Shown here piece after piece: positions 42,347-52,700 of a stretch of 64,000 nt of DNA (its first letter is position 1; each line of letters begins with the position of its first letter). Position numbers and translations under genes: made by a program. The DNA lies in the NCBI GenBank assembly GCA_038528235.1, contig JBCBEX010000002.1:78876-142875 (forward strand), written 5' to 3'. The notes under the pieces were generated by a model. That model was not told the origin of the DNA. It did no database searches and was given only the letters and a program-made list of their open reading frames with translations. The stretch comes from JBCBEX01 sp038528235 (GTDB lineage: Bacteria > Bacteroidota > Rhodothermia > Rhodothermales > Rubricoccaceae).

Positions 42347-44428
42347 TCAGGATCCGGGTCCCGCGCAGTGCTCCGCGAGCGCCTGCGCCTCCGCGTACCG
42401 CTCCGTCTTGTGCAACGCCTCGATGGCGTGCTCGCACAGCACGGTGGCGTCGGGGCGAGCGCGGGCCTGCCCAGCCCACCGGTCTGCGACCACGTCCAGG
42501 CTGGTGTCAGCGGCGTGAACGCGCAGCAGCGCTCGGTAGGCATCGCCTGCATCGGGGTCGAGCGCGCGGGCTCGCTCGTAGGCGAGAGCGGCTCGACTCC
42601 AATCGGCTTCGGCCTCGTGCAGACGTCCGAGCAGCAGGTGTGCGTCGCGGAAGGTCGGTGCGTACTCTGCCGACGCCTGGGCCGCTGCCTTCGCGCGGGC
42701 AGGCTGTCCGGCTGCGTCGTAGTGGCGAGCCAGCAGCAGGTGCAAGCGCGGACTCGATGGGTAGAGTGCGAGCGCGGCTTGAAGCCGGGACTCCGTCTCC
42801 CCCGCCGGACATGTCGTCTGTGCCACCTCGAATGCAGCGTCGAGGCGGTCTTCGCTCTGGGCGAGGTCGCTCGCGAGGTCTCGCAGAGCGAGCCGTCCTT
42901 CGAGCGAGGGCTGCGCGGCAGCCTGCTGCGCCTGCGTCTGCCACGCGGCGGCCTCCGCGACGGCTGACGTGAGCGCGTCGCAGGCGTACGGTGCCTCGCC
43001 CGTAAGCGCAGCCAGCCGAGTCAGTGCCTCGGCGGGCGTGTTGGGGTGCGTGACAGCTTCGGCATACGCAGTCTGAGCAGCCTGATCGTTACCGAGCGCT
43101 TCGTGCACACGCCCGAGGCGCGTCCAGACCGCAGCATCGTCGTGCTCGATCTGACGACGTTCGTAGACCGCAAGGGCTTCACCCCAGCGCCCGAGCGCTT
43201 CGAGCGTGCGCCCCACCGCGTCAAGCGCATCGGGTGTCACCGCATCGGGCGTCGCGGTCTCGGTGGCCGCCTCCTGCGCAGCCTGCTCGTACAGAGCCAG
43301 GGCCGCATCGAGGCTGTCGACCCGCTCATAGGTGCGGCCCGCCCGCAGGAGCATCGCGGCAGGATCTACCCCCAGGTCACGCAGCGTGGCGTAAGCAGCC
43401 CGTGCACGCGGGCCGTCGTCGAGGATTTCGAAGAGAACCGCTTGCTGTTCGACCACATCGAGCCGCTCCGGAAACTGGGTGCGCATGGCCGCGAGCAGGT
43501 CCACCGCACCGGAGAAGTCGAACGCCGCAAGGTGGGCGGCGAGCGCCGTCTCGTAGACAGGCAGGGCGGCGGGATGATGCTCACGTAGTTCGTCGAGCAC
43601 GGCAAGGGCGTCTGGGAGGCGCTGCTGGGCGAGGAGCGTGCGCGCGTAGGCCAATCCCACGTCGAGGTCGGCAGGCGTCCGTGCGTACAGGGCCGCGTAG
43701 GCATCGAGCGTTTCATCGGTACGGCCGAGACGACCGAGTGCGGCGGCCTGGCTGCGGAGGAGGCGCGTGCTGCGAGGTGAATGGCGCAGGCCCGCCTCGG
43801 CCACGTTGAGTGCGTCGTTCCAGGCCTCCGCTTCGAGATGGAGCGCTGCGAGGTTGGCGTGGATGTCCTCGTCGGCGGGCGCGAGCGAGCGAGCCTCGCA
43901 GTAGTGCGCGACGGCATCAGCGCGACGCCCCTGTTCGTACGCCCGCCCTCCGGCATGCTGCAGCACCGTCACGAGGCGCTCGCGGACCTGGGCCGCAGTC
44001 ACGTTCGGCACGGAGCGCCCAGCCTCCACGGCCTCGTGCACGACGCGGTAGAGCGGCAGCGCAGCCTCGACCTCGCCCTGCTGCAACGAGGCCTCGGCGC
44101 GGAGTTGCGTCAGATGGAGATCGCCGGGGAAACGTTCGAGCCCCTGCGCAGCCACGACATCAGCCCGCTGTGGCTCTCCCGCCTGGAGGTGGGCCACCAC
44201 GAGCGCCGGGTAGGCATCACGCAACACCGGGTCAGCCGTGAGCGCGGCTTCGAGCGAAAGGATCGCCGCGGCTGCCTCGCCCGCCTGGAGACGAGCCAGC
44301 CCCTCGGCGAAATGCTGCGTTGCCGGCTGCGCCGAGACAGCGCTCACCGTGAGGAGCGCCGACAGAAGGGCGACGATGCCGACTACTCGACTAGGAAGCG
44401 CCTTGCCTAGTTCTCCCCTCTCTGTCAT
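42347..44428 (-). CDS. Secreted TPR protein
   Basis: A 693-residue protein with signal peptide (VVGIVALLSALLTVSAVSAQ) and many TPR motifs (e.g. HFAEGLARLQAGEAAAAILSLEAAL, DIHANLAALHLEAEAWNDALNVAE, LARHYDAAGQPARAKAAAQA). Two or more arrays are separated by less regular linkers with a few Cys. Likely a periplasmic assembly scaffold. Its ATG at 44428 lies inside the palindromic repeat at 44424-44511. Last gene of the giant-protein cluster. Confidence 0.85.
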   Translation of the reverse strand: MTERGELGKALPSRVVGIVALLSALLTVSAVSAQPATQHFAEGLARLQAGEAAAAILSLEAALTADPVLRDAYPALVVAHLQAGEPQRADVVAAQGLERFPGDLHLTQLRAEASLQQGEVEAALPLYRVVHEAVEAGRSVPNVTAAQVRERLVTVLQHAGGRAYEQGRRADAVAHYCEARSLAPADEDIHANLAALHLEAEAWNDALNVAEAGLRHSPRSTRLLRSQAAALGRLGRTDETLDAYAALYARTPADLDVGLAYARTLLAQQRLPDALAVLDELREHHPAALPVYETALAAHLAAFDFSGAVDLLAAMRTQFPERLDVVEQQAVLFEILDDGPRARAAYATLRDLGVDPAAMLLRAGRTYERVDSLDAALALYEQAAQEAATETATPDAVTPDALDAVGRTLEALGRWGEALAVYERRQIEHDDAAVWTRLGRVHEALGNDQAAQTAYAEAVTHPNTPAEALTRLAALTGEAPYACDALTSAVAEAAAWQTQAQQAAAQPSLEGRLALRDLASDLAQSEDRLDAAFEVAQTTCPAGETESRLQAALALYPSSPRLHLLLARHYDAAGQPARAKAAAQASAEYAPTFRDAHLLLGRLHEAEADWSRAALAYERARALDPDAGDAYRALLRVHAADTSLDVVADRWAGQARARPDATVLCEHAIEALHKTERYAEAQALAEHCAGPGS

Positions 44429-44511
44429 CCCGGACTTGATCCGGGATCTGCACAATCCACCGTATGGATTGACTAGCGTCGGCCTTCGGCTCCCGCCTTC
44501 GCGGGGATGAC
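44424..44511. repeat. Palindromic repeat element, copy 2
   Basis: An 88-bp element bounded by GTCATCCCGG and CGGGGATGAC. The left hairpin is ATCCCGGA-CTTGA-TCCGGGAT; the right hairpin is CCCGC-CTTC-GCGGG. The core CGGCCTTCGGCTCCCG is shared with copy 1 (22183-22286) in the same orientation. The right hairpin is the reverse complement type of copy 1's left hairpin. The left edge contributes the ATG of the TPR gene. Confidence 0.75.
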
Positions 44512-44565
44512 TCTGAAGCGGGTTGGCCCCTTCATTTCTCGCAAATGGTACGGAGTGGCGCATGG

Positions 44566-46608
44566 CTACGGGCGTCCAGCGGTGGCCGGGCGAGCTTGAA
44601 CGGCCGTGCTCGGTCGGCTCTCGTTGCCGGAGGTATCCACCGCCACAACGCGATACCATTGCCCGACGGCGCCAGCAGGGTCAGTCCACATCGACTCGGG
44701 CACGAGGCCCTGATGTGCCGGGGCATAGACGCCAGAGGGCGTAGTCGCGCGCTCGACGCGGTAGCCCATCAGGTCGGCCGCTGGCACCGGCTCCCAGGCG
44801 AGCGCGACGCTGCCTGCCTCGGCCTGCGCCTGGAGGTTGCGCGCGGTGCGGGGCGGGCTCGGGTCGCGCAAGAGCAGCGTGTCGGCAGGCGACGGGAATC
44901 CTTCGTTGCCGAGCGAGTCGATGGCGGTGACGGTGTACTGGTAGGTCTGGCCTGGCGTGACGGCCTCGTCGCGGAGGTAGCGGTCGCCCTTCGGCACGCG
45001 GGCCACGATGCTGTCGCGCGTCGCGCCGGGGTCGCGTCGGCGGACGAGGTAGGCCGTCACGTCCTTCGACGCCGAAGCGGGCCACGCGAGGGCCACGCGT
45101 ACGCCCTCGTCGGAGGTCGCGGCGATGTAGCTCGGCGGCTCGGGCGGCGTGAGGTCGGGGATCTGCACCGTCGTGAAGGTCGAGTCGCTCACGTTGCCTG
45201 CGCTGTCCACGGCAGCGACAGCGTAGCGGTAGAACGCGCCCTCGGCGAAGCCGCCGCCCGCGGCCCCACCGTCCGTGAAGCGGCGGCCGAAGAACGCGGT
45301 CTGGTTGAGATGCTCCCAGGCCTGGCCGCGTGCTCCAGCTCCGTCGTCGTTCGCGCGCTGCCGGAGGATCATATACGTCGCGAGGTCGGGCGCGGGCGGG
45401 CGGTCTTCCCAGGCGAGCGCGACGGTCTGATCGTTGTCGGCGATGGCCGAGAGCGACGTAGGGGCGGCGGGCGGTACGCGGTCCTCCACGTAGAACGTTG
45501 CCGCGTTGCTCCGGTCGCCCTCGTTGCCCGCTGCGTCGAGCGCGGTAACGGCGTAGTGCAGCGCCTCGCCGCCGACAGCGGTGGTGTCGAGGTGGGCCGT
45601 CTGCAGGGGCGCGAGTGGTTCAGCGGTCAGTCGGCGGTAGGGCCCGGTGATGCGTGGGGCGCGGTAGACGTGGTAGCCCGCGAGGTCAGGCGCAAGGCTC
45701 ACCCGCCATGTGATCTCGGCAGCAGCCCCCTGGCGACCGCTCGACCCGCGCACCTGCACGTCGGCGATGCGCGGCGGCGGGACGTTGTCGACCACCTCCA
45801 GGCGGAACGGATCGCTGCCGACCTGCTGGCCCGTTACGTCGCGCACGACCACGGTGAGCGCGTAGGTCTCGCCCAGTGCGGGGACGGCAAAGCTGCGGGT
45901 GTAGGTGCTCGCATCGCTCGTGCGCAGGATCGAGCGGGGCGTCATGCGGAGCGCTTGCGCGCTGCCCTCGCGCTGGGCGTAGACGTCGAACCGAAACGCA
46001 CCGGGACTGCCCGTGGCCGGGTAGGTCCAGGTGAGCGTCACGTCGCGGCCCTCATGCTCAGCGCGGAGGCGTGTCGGGGCCTCAGGCACGCTCGGCGTCA
46101 GCGATACCGTCGCAGAGGCCTCGACGCCCGTGGGCTGGTCGTCCTCGTCCACAACCTCGACGCGGTAGGTGGCGCGGCCCTGAGGTGCATCGGCGTCCAC
46201 GTAGAGCTCGGCCAGTGCCTCTGCCACCTCGGGAAACCCCGCTCGCATGATCGCGCCGAAGTCGGGCTGCGTGCGGACGCGAAGGAAAACCGCCTGCGGG
46301 TCGTTGCGCTCGGCGAGCGTGGCCACCTCCGAATAGACGGTGCCGACGCGACCTGCGAACGTGACCCCGTCCTCCGCCGGGCGTAGGGGCTCCGGCGTGA
46401 GGAGCGATCCGTCGCGGTAGACGCGCACGCCGCCCCGTGTTGGAATGTCCAGCGTGTGGTAGACGTAGGCATCGCCGTCGGCCTGCGTGAGCACGCGCAC
46501 CTCCTGAGCCGTAACGGGGACGCTCAGCAGGAAGCTCGCGGCTAGAACTGCGAGGCCCCATGCGAAGCTGTGGAGCCTGCAAACCGGCTTGGATGTGATA
46601 CGAATCAT
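44566..46608 (-). CDS. Secreted multi-FN3 domain protein
   Basis: A 680-residue protein with signal peptide (WGLAVLAASFLLSVPVTAQ). After an N-terminal beta region it has about five fibronectin-III-like domains with the VALAWEPVP / YRVERATTP / YRVVAVDTSGNES-type pattern (e.g. VTLTWTYPATGSPG, EITWRVSLAPDLAGYHVYRA, VALAWEDRPPAPDLATYMIL). No enzymatic domain. The same type of FN3 repeat occurs in the C-terminus of the giant protein encoded just upstream, 95 bp away, and it is in the same run of genes. Confidence 0.88.
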   Translation of the reverse strand: MIRITSKPVCRLHSFAWGLAVLAASFLLSVPVTAQEVRVLTQADGDAYVYHTLDIPTRGGVRVYRDGSLLTPEPLRPAEDGVTFAGRVGTVYSEVATLAERNDPQAVFLRVRTQPDFGAIMRAGFPEVAEALAELYVDADAPQGRATYRVEVVDEDDQPTGVEASATVSLTPSVPEAPTRLRAEHEGRDVTLTWTYPATGSPGAFRFDVYAQREGSAQALRMTPRSILRTSDASTYTRSFAVPALGETYALTVVVRDVTGQQVGSDPFRLEVVDNVPPPRIADVQVRGSSGRQGAAAEITWRVSLAPDLAGYHVYRAPRITGPYRRLTAEPLAPLQTAHLDTTAVGGEALHYAVTALDAAGNEGDRSNAATFYVEDRVPPAAPTSLSAIADNDQTVALAWEDRPPAPDLATYMILRQRANDDGAGARGQAWEHLNQTAFFGRRFTDGGAAGGGFAEGAFYRYAVAAVDSAGNVSDSTFTTVQIPDLTPPEPPSYIAATSDEGVRVALAWPASASKDVTAYLVRRRDPGATRDSIVARVPKGDRYLRDEAVTPGQTYQYTVTAIDSLGNEGFPSPADTLLLRDPSPPRTARNLQAQAEAGSVALAWEPVPAADLMGYRVERATTPSGVYAPAHQGLVPESMWTDPAGAVGQWYRVVAVDTSGNESRPSTAVQARPATAGRP

Positions 46609-46703
46609 GAGCGGAGCGGCAAACGGAACAGGGGCGACGACGCATGCCGCCACCCCTGTCACGGAGTTCGTCGCCCGAGTGGATCAGGCTCGCCGCGATT
46701 CGC

Positions 46704-49700
46704 TCAGTTACCGCCGCCGCTACCCGGGAACGTGAAACCCGGTGGGAGGGTGAGGACCGGCCCACTCGTTTGGATCACGAACTCGTTCGACGGAATCGTG
46801 TCGGTGACGCTGGTCTGCTGGCCGGTGGCGTCGCGAACGTAGACGGTCACGCGGTCGCCGGGCTCGGCATTCCCCATCGGGATAGTCTCCGCGATGGTCG
46901 TCGGTGTCGTCGCTGGCGGGTCGAGTTCGGCGAGCGTGCCGGACGTGACAAAGGCCGAGCCATCCGCCTTGATGATGAGGTAGGTCACCTTCGTGACGCC
47001 GGTGCCGGTATCGTAGACGCCGTTGAGCGTGATACCGAGCGTGGACTCGCCGAGCAGCCAGTTGGGCTCGTTGTACGTGAGTTCGAGCCCAGGCACAGCG
47101 GGCGGGCTGAGGTCTGGGACGACCGGGCCCGTGCACGAGATGTTCGAGGGCATCCCCTGGCCGTTGATCGCGCGGATACAGACGTAGCTTGGCGTCGGAG
47201 GCAGTTCGGTCTGGGGAACGACCACGAAGGGCGACGCTGGCAACGTCCAGATCTCGCTGTTCTGCGAGACGCGGTCCACGTCGGTCCCGGACGGCCAGCC
47301 GCGCACGTCGGTCGCGCCGGGCGACGAGCCGATGGCGTACTGGTAGCCGAGGAGTTCCGTCTCAGGGTCGATTGACTGCTGCACGGCGTGGACGTAGAGC
47401 ACGTCGCCACGGAGGCTGCTCTTCGCGAGCCGTCCGACGGCCTTCGGCGTGGTCGGCGGCGTCGGGTCAGCGGCGGTCATCGCGACGGAGAGCGGCGTGC
47501 TTAGCTGCCCCGCGTGGTTGACCGCGAAGACGTGGATGTAGAACTCGTCGCCGAAGTCGCGGAGCAGGTTGTAGTGACGGTTCGGGCCACCCACGAAGCT
47601 CAGCGATGTCTCGGTCGTCGTCGTGCGGTTGATGATGTCACAGCCTTCGGGGACGGCAGCGTCTTCGGTGAGGCAGTACAGGTAGTGCATCACGCCCGAC
47701 TCCTCGTCTTCGGAGGCCTGCCACGACAGCGAGGCAACCGGCACGAGGTCGGAGCGGACCATGGCGTTGTACTCCCCCCACGACGGAGTGCTCTCGTCAG
47801 CAGGTGTGCTGGTTACTAGAGGATTCACGGCGTCCGTGTAGAGCGGGATGTCCTCCCACACAGGCGGAGAGAAAGGCAGATCGTCGAGCGCCAACATGGA
47901 TAGCTGCGATGGAGCCGTCGGCGGCGACGGGTCGAAGACGATGCCGTGCGGATCGCTGATGGTCCGGCTCGTGATCCCTACGCCGTTCGTAGTGCGGACG
48001 CTCACGTAGTAGGCCCGCCCTGGCTCCATATTGAGGATCCGTGTGCGCGCGTCGAGCACCTTCTGCATGCGCGACTCGCCGGGCAACGGCCAGTAGTCCA
48101 AGTCGCCTTCGAGGCGGCTCCACGGCACCACGTCCTGCCCTCCCTCGCTGGAGCCGATAGCGTACTCAAACGTGGCAATGTCGGACTCGCGGTCCTCCGC
48201 TACGACGTGGAGGCGAAGCCGTTGGCCGTCGTTGGTCCACCACCGCTCGACAGGGACGGGGAACGAAATCGTACCGAAGCTGCCCATGAGCACTTGCGTG
48301 CCTTTCTCGTAGAACGACTCCAAATAGAGCGCCGCGCTCGGTGCTGTGACATCCCGGGTTTGCACGGGCGTGCCCGCAGGCGTGCTAGGCGCTCCGTTTG
48401 GTCCGAGCTGAAGCTGGAAGCTGCCTCGCCGAACGGTCATCCGTCCCGCGGGTCCCCGTACACGCACGCCCACGCTGTAGTCCTCCTCCTCATAGGGTGC
48501 GTCTGCTGCGAACGCATCCCGGATGTCACCAACTCGGCGGTAGCGGACCACGGTAGCCGCGTCGGCATTGCCGACCGTCTCGTAGTTGTAGAAGCCCGTG
48601 CCGACATCACTGTCGGACCGTCCGGATTGCGGATCGTCGCGACGCTCGATTTGGACCTGGATCGCGCTCTCGGCCAAGCCAAGCGGGTGCGTCGTAGCCC
48701 ATCGGATACTGGCTTCGTTGAAGAAGCTGATCCGGTTCGGCGTCACCGTGAGCGCCGCGACGGTCGGCGGAGCGAGGGCGTCTTCGAGCGCACCGCGATA
48801 GCCCGCGTAGGCTACCGACACCGAGTCCCCGGTGCCGTAGGCGGCCTCGCGCCAGACGGCGTAGTTATCCACGAGACCATACAGTGTGGTGACGAGGTCC
48901 GCCTTCACGTCATAGGCCAAGTCGAGTGACTCGGTCATGTCGGCGTAGCTCGCGCGCACCGCATTGAGGGCCAAGCGGTGCTGCTCTCTGATTGGGTCGA
49001 GCGTTCTGGTCAGGTGCAGCGCAGCAGCGGGCAGGCCGAGGTCGTGAATATCGTACCACAGATTTGCCGCCTTCCCCTCGATGTCGTTCTTGATGGCAAC
49101 ACGCTGGTTCGAGGCCTGGGTGCGCGTCAGCTCGCGGTGGAAGCTGCTGAGCGTGGGGTCCCAGCTGAAGCTTGCGCGTGGGTTGAACGTGCTCGCGTCC
49201 TGCCCGTCGCGGAGCGCGTAGACGATGCCGAGCCGAGCCGCAGCGCGGCTGGATGCCTCAGGCGTCAGTGTGAAATCACCTTCGCCTCCGGGTACGTCGC
49301 GGCTGCTGAGAATCGGCAACGCGTCGAGCGTAGCCCGGAGATCGAGCCGGCTGTGACGGCCGAGGAGAAACGCTCGCTGCTCCCATTGGAGGTTGGCGAG
49401 CTTGGCGTAGTACCGATCCGTTGCCTCAATAGCTCCGGCGAAGTCTTCGGCTGCTTTGTTGACCGCGGCTCCAGCCAGCGCCTGGAAGAAGGCGGCCAAC
49501 ATGTTGTCTGTGGGAGCCAAGGCTTCCGGCACGCTGGGGTTCGAGCCCATCAACCGGTCGATCTCTCGGACGCTCTGGGCTACGTCCTCAATGGACTCAC
49601 GGAAGGCGGCGTCGAGCGCCTCGATCTCGGCGCGTGTCTGCGCGGCAAACCCCGCCTGCTGAGAGGCCAGGCTCCCATCGATGGAAAACGACGTGGAGGC

Positions 49701-52700
49701 GGTGATGACCCCGCTCGTGTCGGGGACGAACCGGCTCTGGACCGGCGAAGTGACGAGCGCAGCGAGCATATCGTCAAAGGCCTGCGAGGCGTCGCCCAGC
49801 TCGGTGATCGCACGCTGCTGGACGTTGGAGAGGTGCGGCAGCACGGCTTCGGCGCTACGCTCGGCGCGGGCCACGGCCGAGTTGGCCCGCAGCAGCGCCG
49901 TCTCGGGAGCAAGCTCGGCGTTGGCTGGGATGGTCGTGAACGGCGAGGCCGCATAGCCGAGCACCGTGCGCGTGCTGTTGAGTCCACTGGGAAGCGGCGC
50001 CTGCTCGTTGGCCGCCATCAGGTCGAACCAGGCGCGGCGCTCGCTGTCGTCAGCGAGGTAGAGGTTCGTTCCAGCGCGCTCGAGGTCTTGCGTGGAGACC
50101 GCGACGGGCTGGTAGGCCGGCGGTGTCTGGAGCGCCTCCTTGGCAGCCGTCATCTGGTTCTTGAGGTCCTCGATGCGTTGACGGAACTGGTCCCGCTGGG
50201 CCTGCGCCTGCGCGACGAGATCGCCGTGCGCGCCTTCGCCGGCGCCGCCGTCCCAGCCGCCGCCGTCGAGCGACATCCAGGCACGGAGACAGGGCTCGCT
50301 GAAGAAGAGATCCACGCACCCCTTGACGCCCGCATAGAGCTGGTAGCCCCCGCCGCGCCGAGTGACGAAGGCCCCCTTTGCCTCCCCGTTGATGCAGAAG
50401 CCCAGGCAGGCCTCGGCGGAGAAGGTCGCGTACGCCCCGAACGGCATGCTGAAGCCGGGCGCGTCGATGAGCCAGATCGAGGCACGCGCCTCCGCGTTGA
50501 TGCTGATGATGCTCGCGATGTCGGCCTCAATGCCCATGCCCGCCTCGATGAGGAAGCCGTCGGACGAGGCGAGGAAGGTGCCATCGGCGTCCAGGATCGA
50601 GTAGACCTCGAAGTCGGCCTCACCGATGATGCCCCATATGAGGTTGGACTGCCCCTCCGGCATACCCATGAATAGGTTGAGGTCGAGTTCGCCCGTCAGC
50701 ACGACAGGCACCGCGAGGTCGAGCGCAACGCCGCCTTCGAGGAAAAACGGCTCGTACTGCGCGCCGATGTAGAGCCCGGCCCTGAGTTCGGCCCCGGCAG
50801 GGCTTCCCTCGCCGTCGAGTTCGAGGACGGTGCCCTGAGCGTCGAGGTAGACCGACTCGTTGGTGACCTGGAAATACGCCTGCGCGTCGATGATGTAGGG
50901 CGCGACCGCGTTGCCGATGCCCGCCTTGGCATAGAGCATGGCCGCGAAGTCGGCGTCGAGCGAGGTAGGTATCCCGCCGGGGCGCACGGGGGTGTAGTTG
51001 AACGGCGCGCCCTGGATGGCGTCGGTGACCATGCGCAGGTCTTCAGGCGCGGGCTTGTAGAAGAAGCCCCCGCCCAGACCCGTCGCCGTGACCACGCCCG
51101 GCACGATGGGCACGCCCGCGTCGGCCGCCACGGCCACGAACAGGCCGAAGCTGAGTTCGTCGTTCTTGTTCGAGAACGAGCCCGCGATCGCTGCGCCAAC
51201 GGCCTGGCCGCCTGCCTCGAACGCGCCGGTGCCCGAGGCGCGTAGCAGCACGCCGTCTGGACCGCTCTCGTAGAGCAGGCTCGCGTTCATCTCGAAGAGC
51301 TGGCCGATGGCGAGGTTGGCGTCGTCCACGGCGAAGAGTTTGGTCGCATCGGCCGTCTCGTAGAAGAGCACCCGCCCGATGCCGCCGCTGAAACCGCCGC
51401 CGCCGTCGGCGTTACCCGACCCGCCGAACGAGATCGTGAGCGCGTCGCCTGTGGACGGGGCCGGAGGCGTGCCGCCCTGGACGGCGTCGCTACACGGGCC
51501 GAAGCAGAGGTAGCGCCGCACGCCGGACACCTCGCGCGTCGGCGGGGCCGCGCCGGGGTCGCCGGGCGTGTCGCCAGTGCTCTCGGCGATCTGGATCGTG
51601 AACGACTCGCCCTCAGCAGCCTCCTCGTAGACGAACTTCCCAAGCCCGAGGCTCACGATATCCATCACGCTCACCGATCCGGTGCCGTCGAGGTTGCCCC
51701 AGTCGGTGACGCCATCGGGCGTGATCGTGAGGCCCTCGTAGCCGAGGCTCGCCGCGACGTTGGGCACCGTGAAGCCGGCCGTGCCGCCGAGCACGACCTG
51801 GAACTGGCTCTGGTCCGAGACGCTCGCGTCGGCGGTGACGCTGAGGTCGAAGAAGCCGAACTCGACCGCGAAGGCGGCGTGGCCGGTGGCGTTGTAGCGA
51901 AGACCCTGGCCGGGGCTGTAGCCGAGCCCCGCGTTGGCCGGGAAGCCCGTCGCCTCGCCGAAGAGGATCTCGGCCTCACCGGAGGCGCGATCGCCCTGCT
52001 TGCGCGGGATGAGCACGCGCCCGTTGGCGTAGACGCCCGAGTTCTCCGGCGTCAGTACGTCGAGCTCGACGCCCGCCTTGGTCAGCTCGAACGTGGCGAA
52101 GCCGTTGTCGCCGAGGTCGTAGCGCAGGTCCGTCTGGAAGGCCACGGCGGCGGCGACGTTGACGGTCCCGTCGGCGGCGTTGCGGTCGATGGTAAGCGTG
52201 CCCTCAGCCTCGCTGTCCACAGGCGCGGGGAGCGTGGCTTCGAGCGTCGCAGCGAGCCGCATGCGCGCGTTGTCAGCGGAGAGCGTGAGCGTCTGGAGCG
52301 CGACGTAGTCCTCCACGAGGTCCACGTCCCGCACGGTCGCCTGGCCGAGGTTGAACTGACCGTCGGTCGCCACCGAGATGTTCTGGAAGGCGATGGCCTG
52401 CTCCATGAGCGTGAGCGTGCCGCTCTGGGCGCTCACGGTGAGCACCCGCCCGCTCACGGCGAGGCCCGGCTGCAGGAGCGTGAGCGTCACCGCCCCGTCG
52501 AAGAGGTCGGCCTGCTGGTCCGGCACCGTCAAGCCCGCGCCGCCAAGCCCGAAGACAAGCGACGGCTGCGACGGCACGTTCTCGACGCCCACGCGAAGGT
52601 CCTCGACGCTGACCGCAAGTGGCTCGCCGAGCACGTCGTCGAAGGCGACCTCGCCGGAGAAGGAGACCACGACGCTGGTGTCGGTGACCTCCAACTCGAC

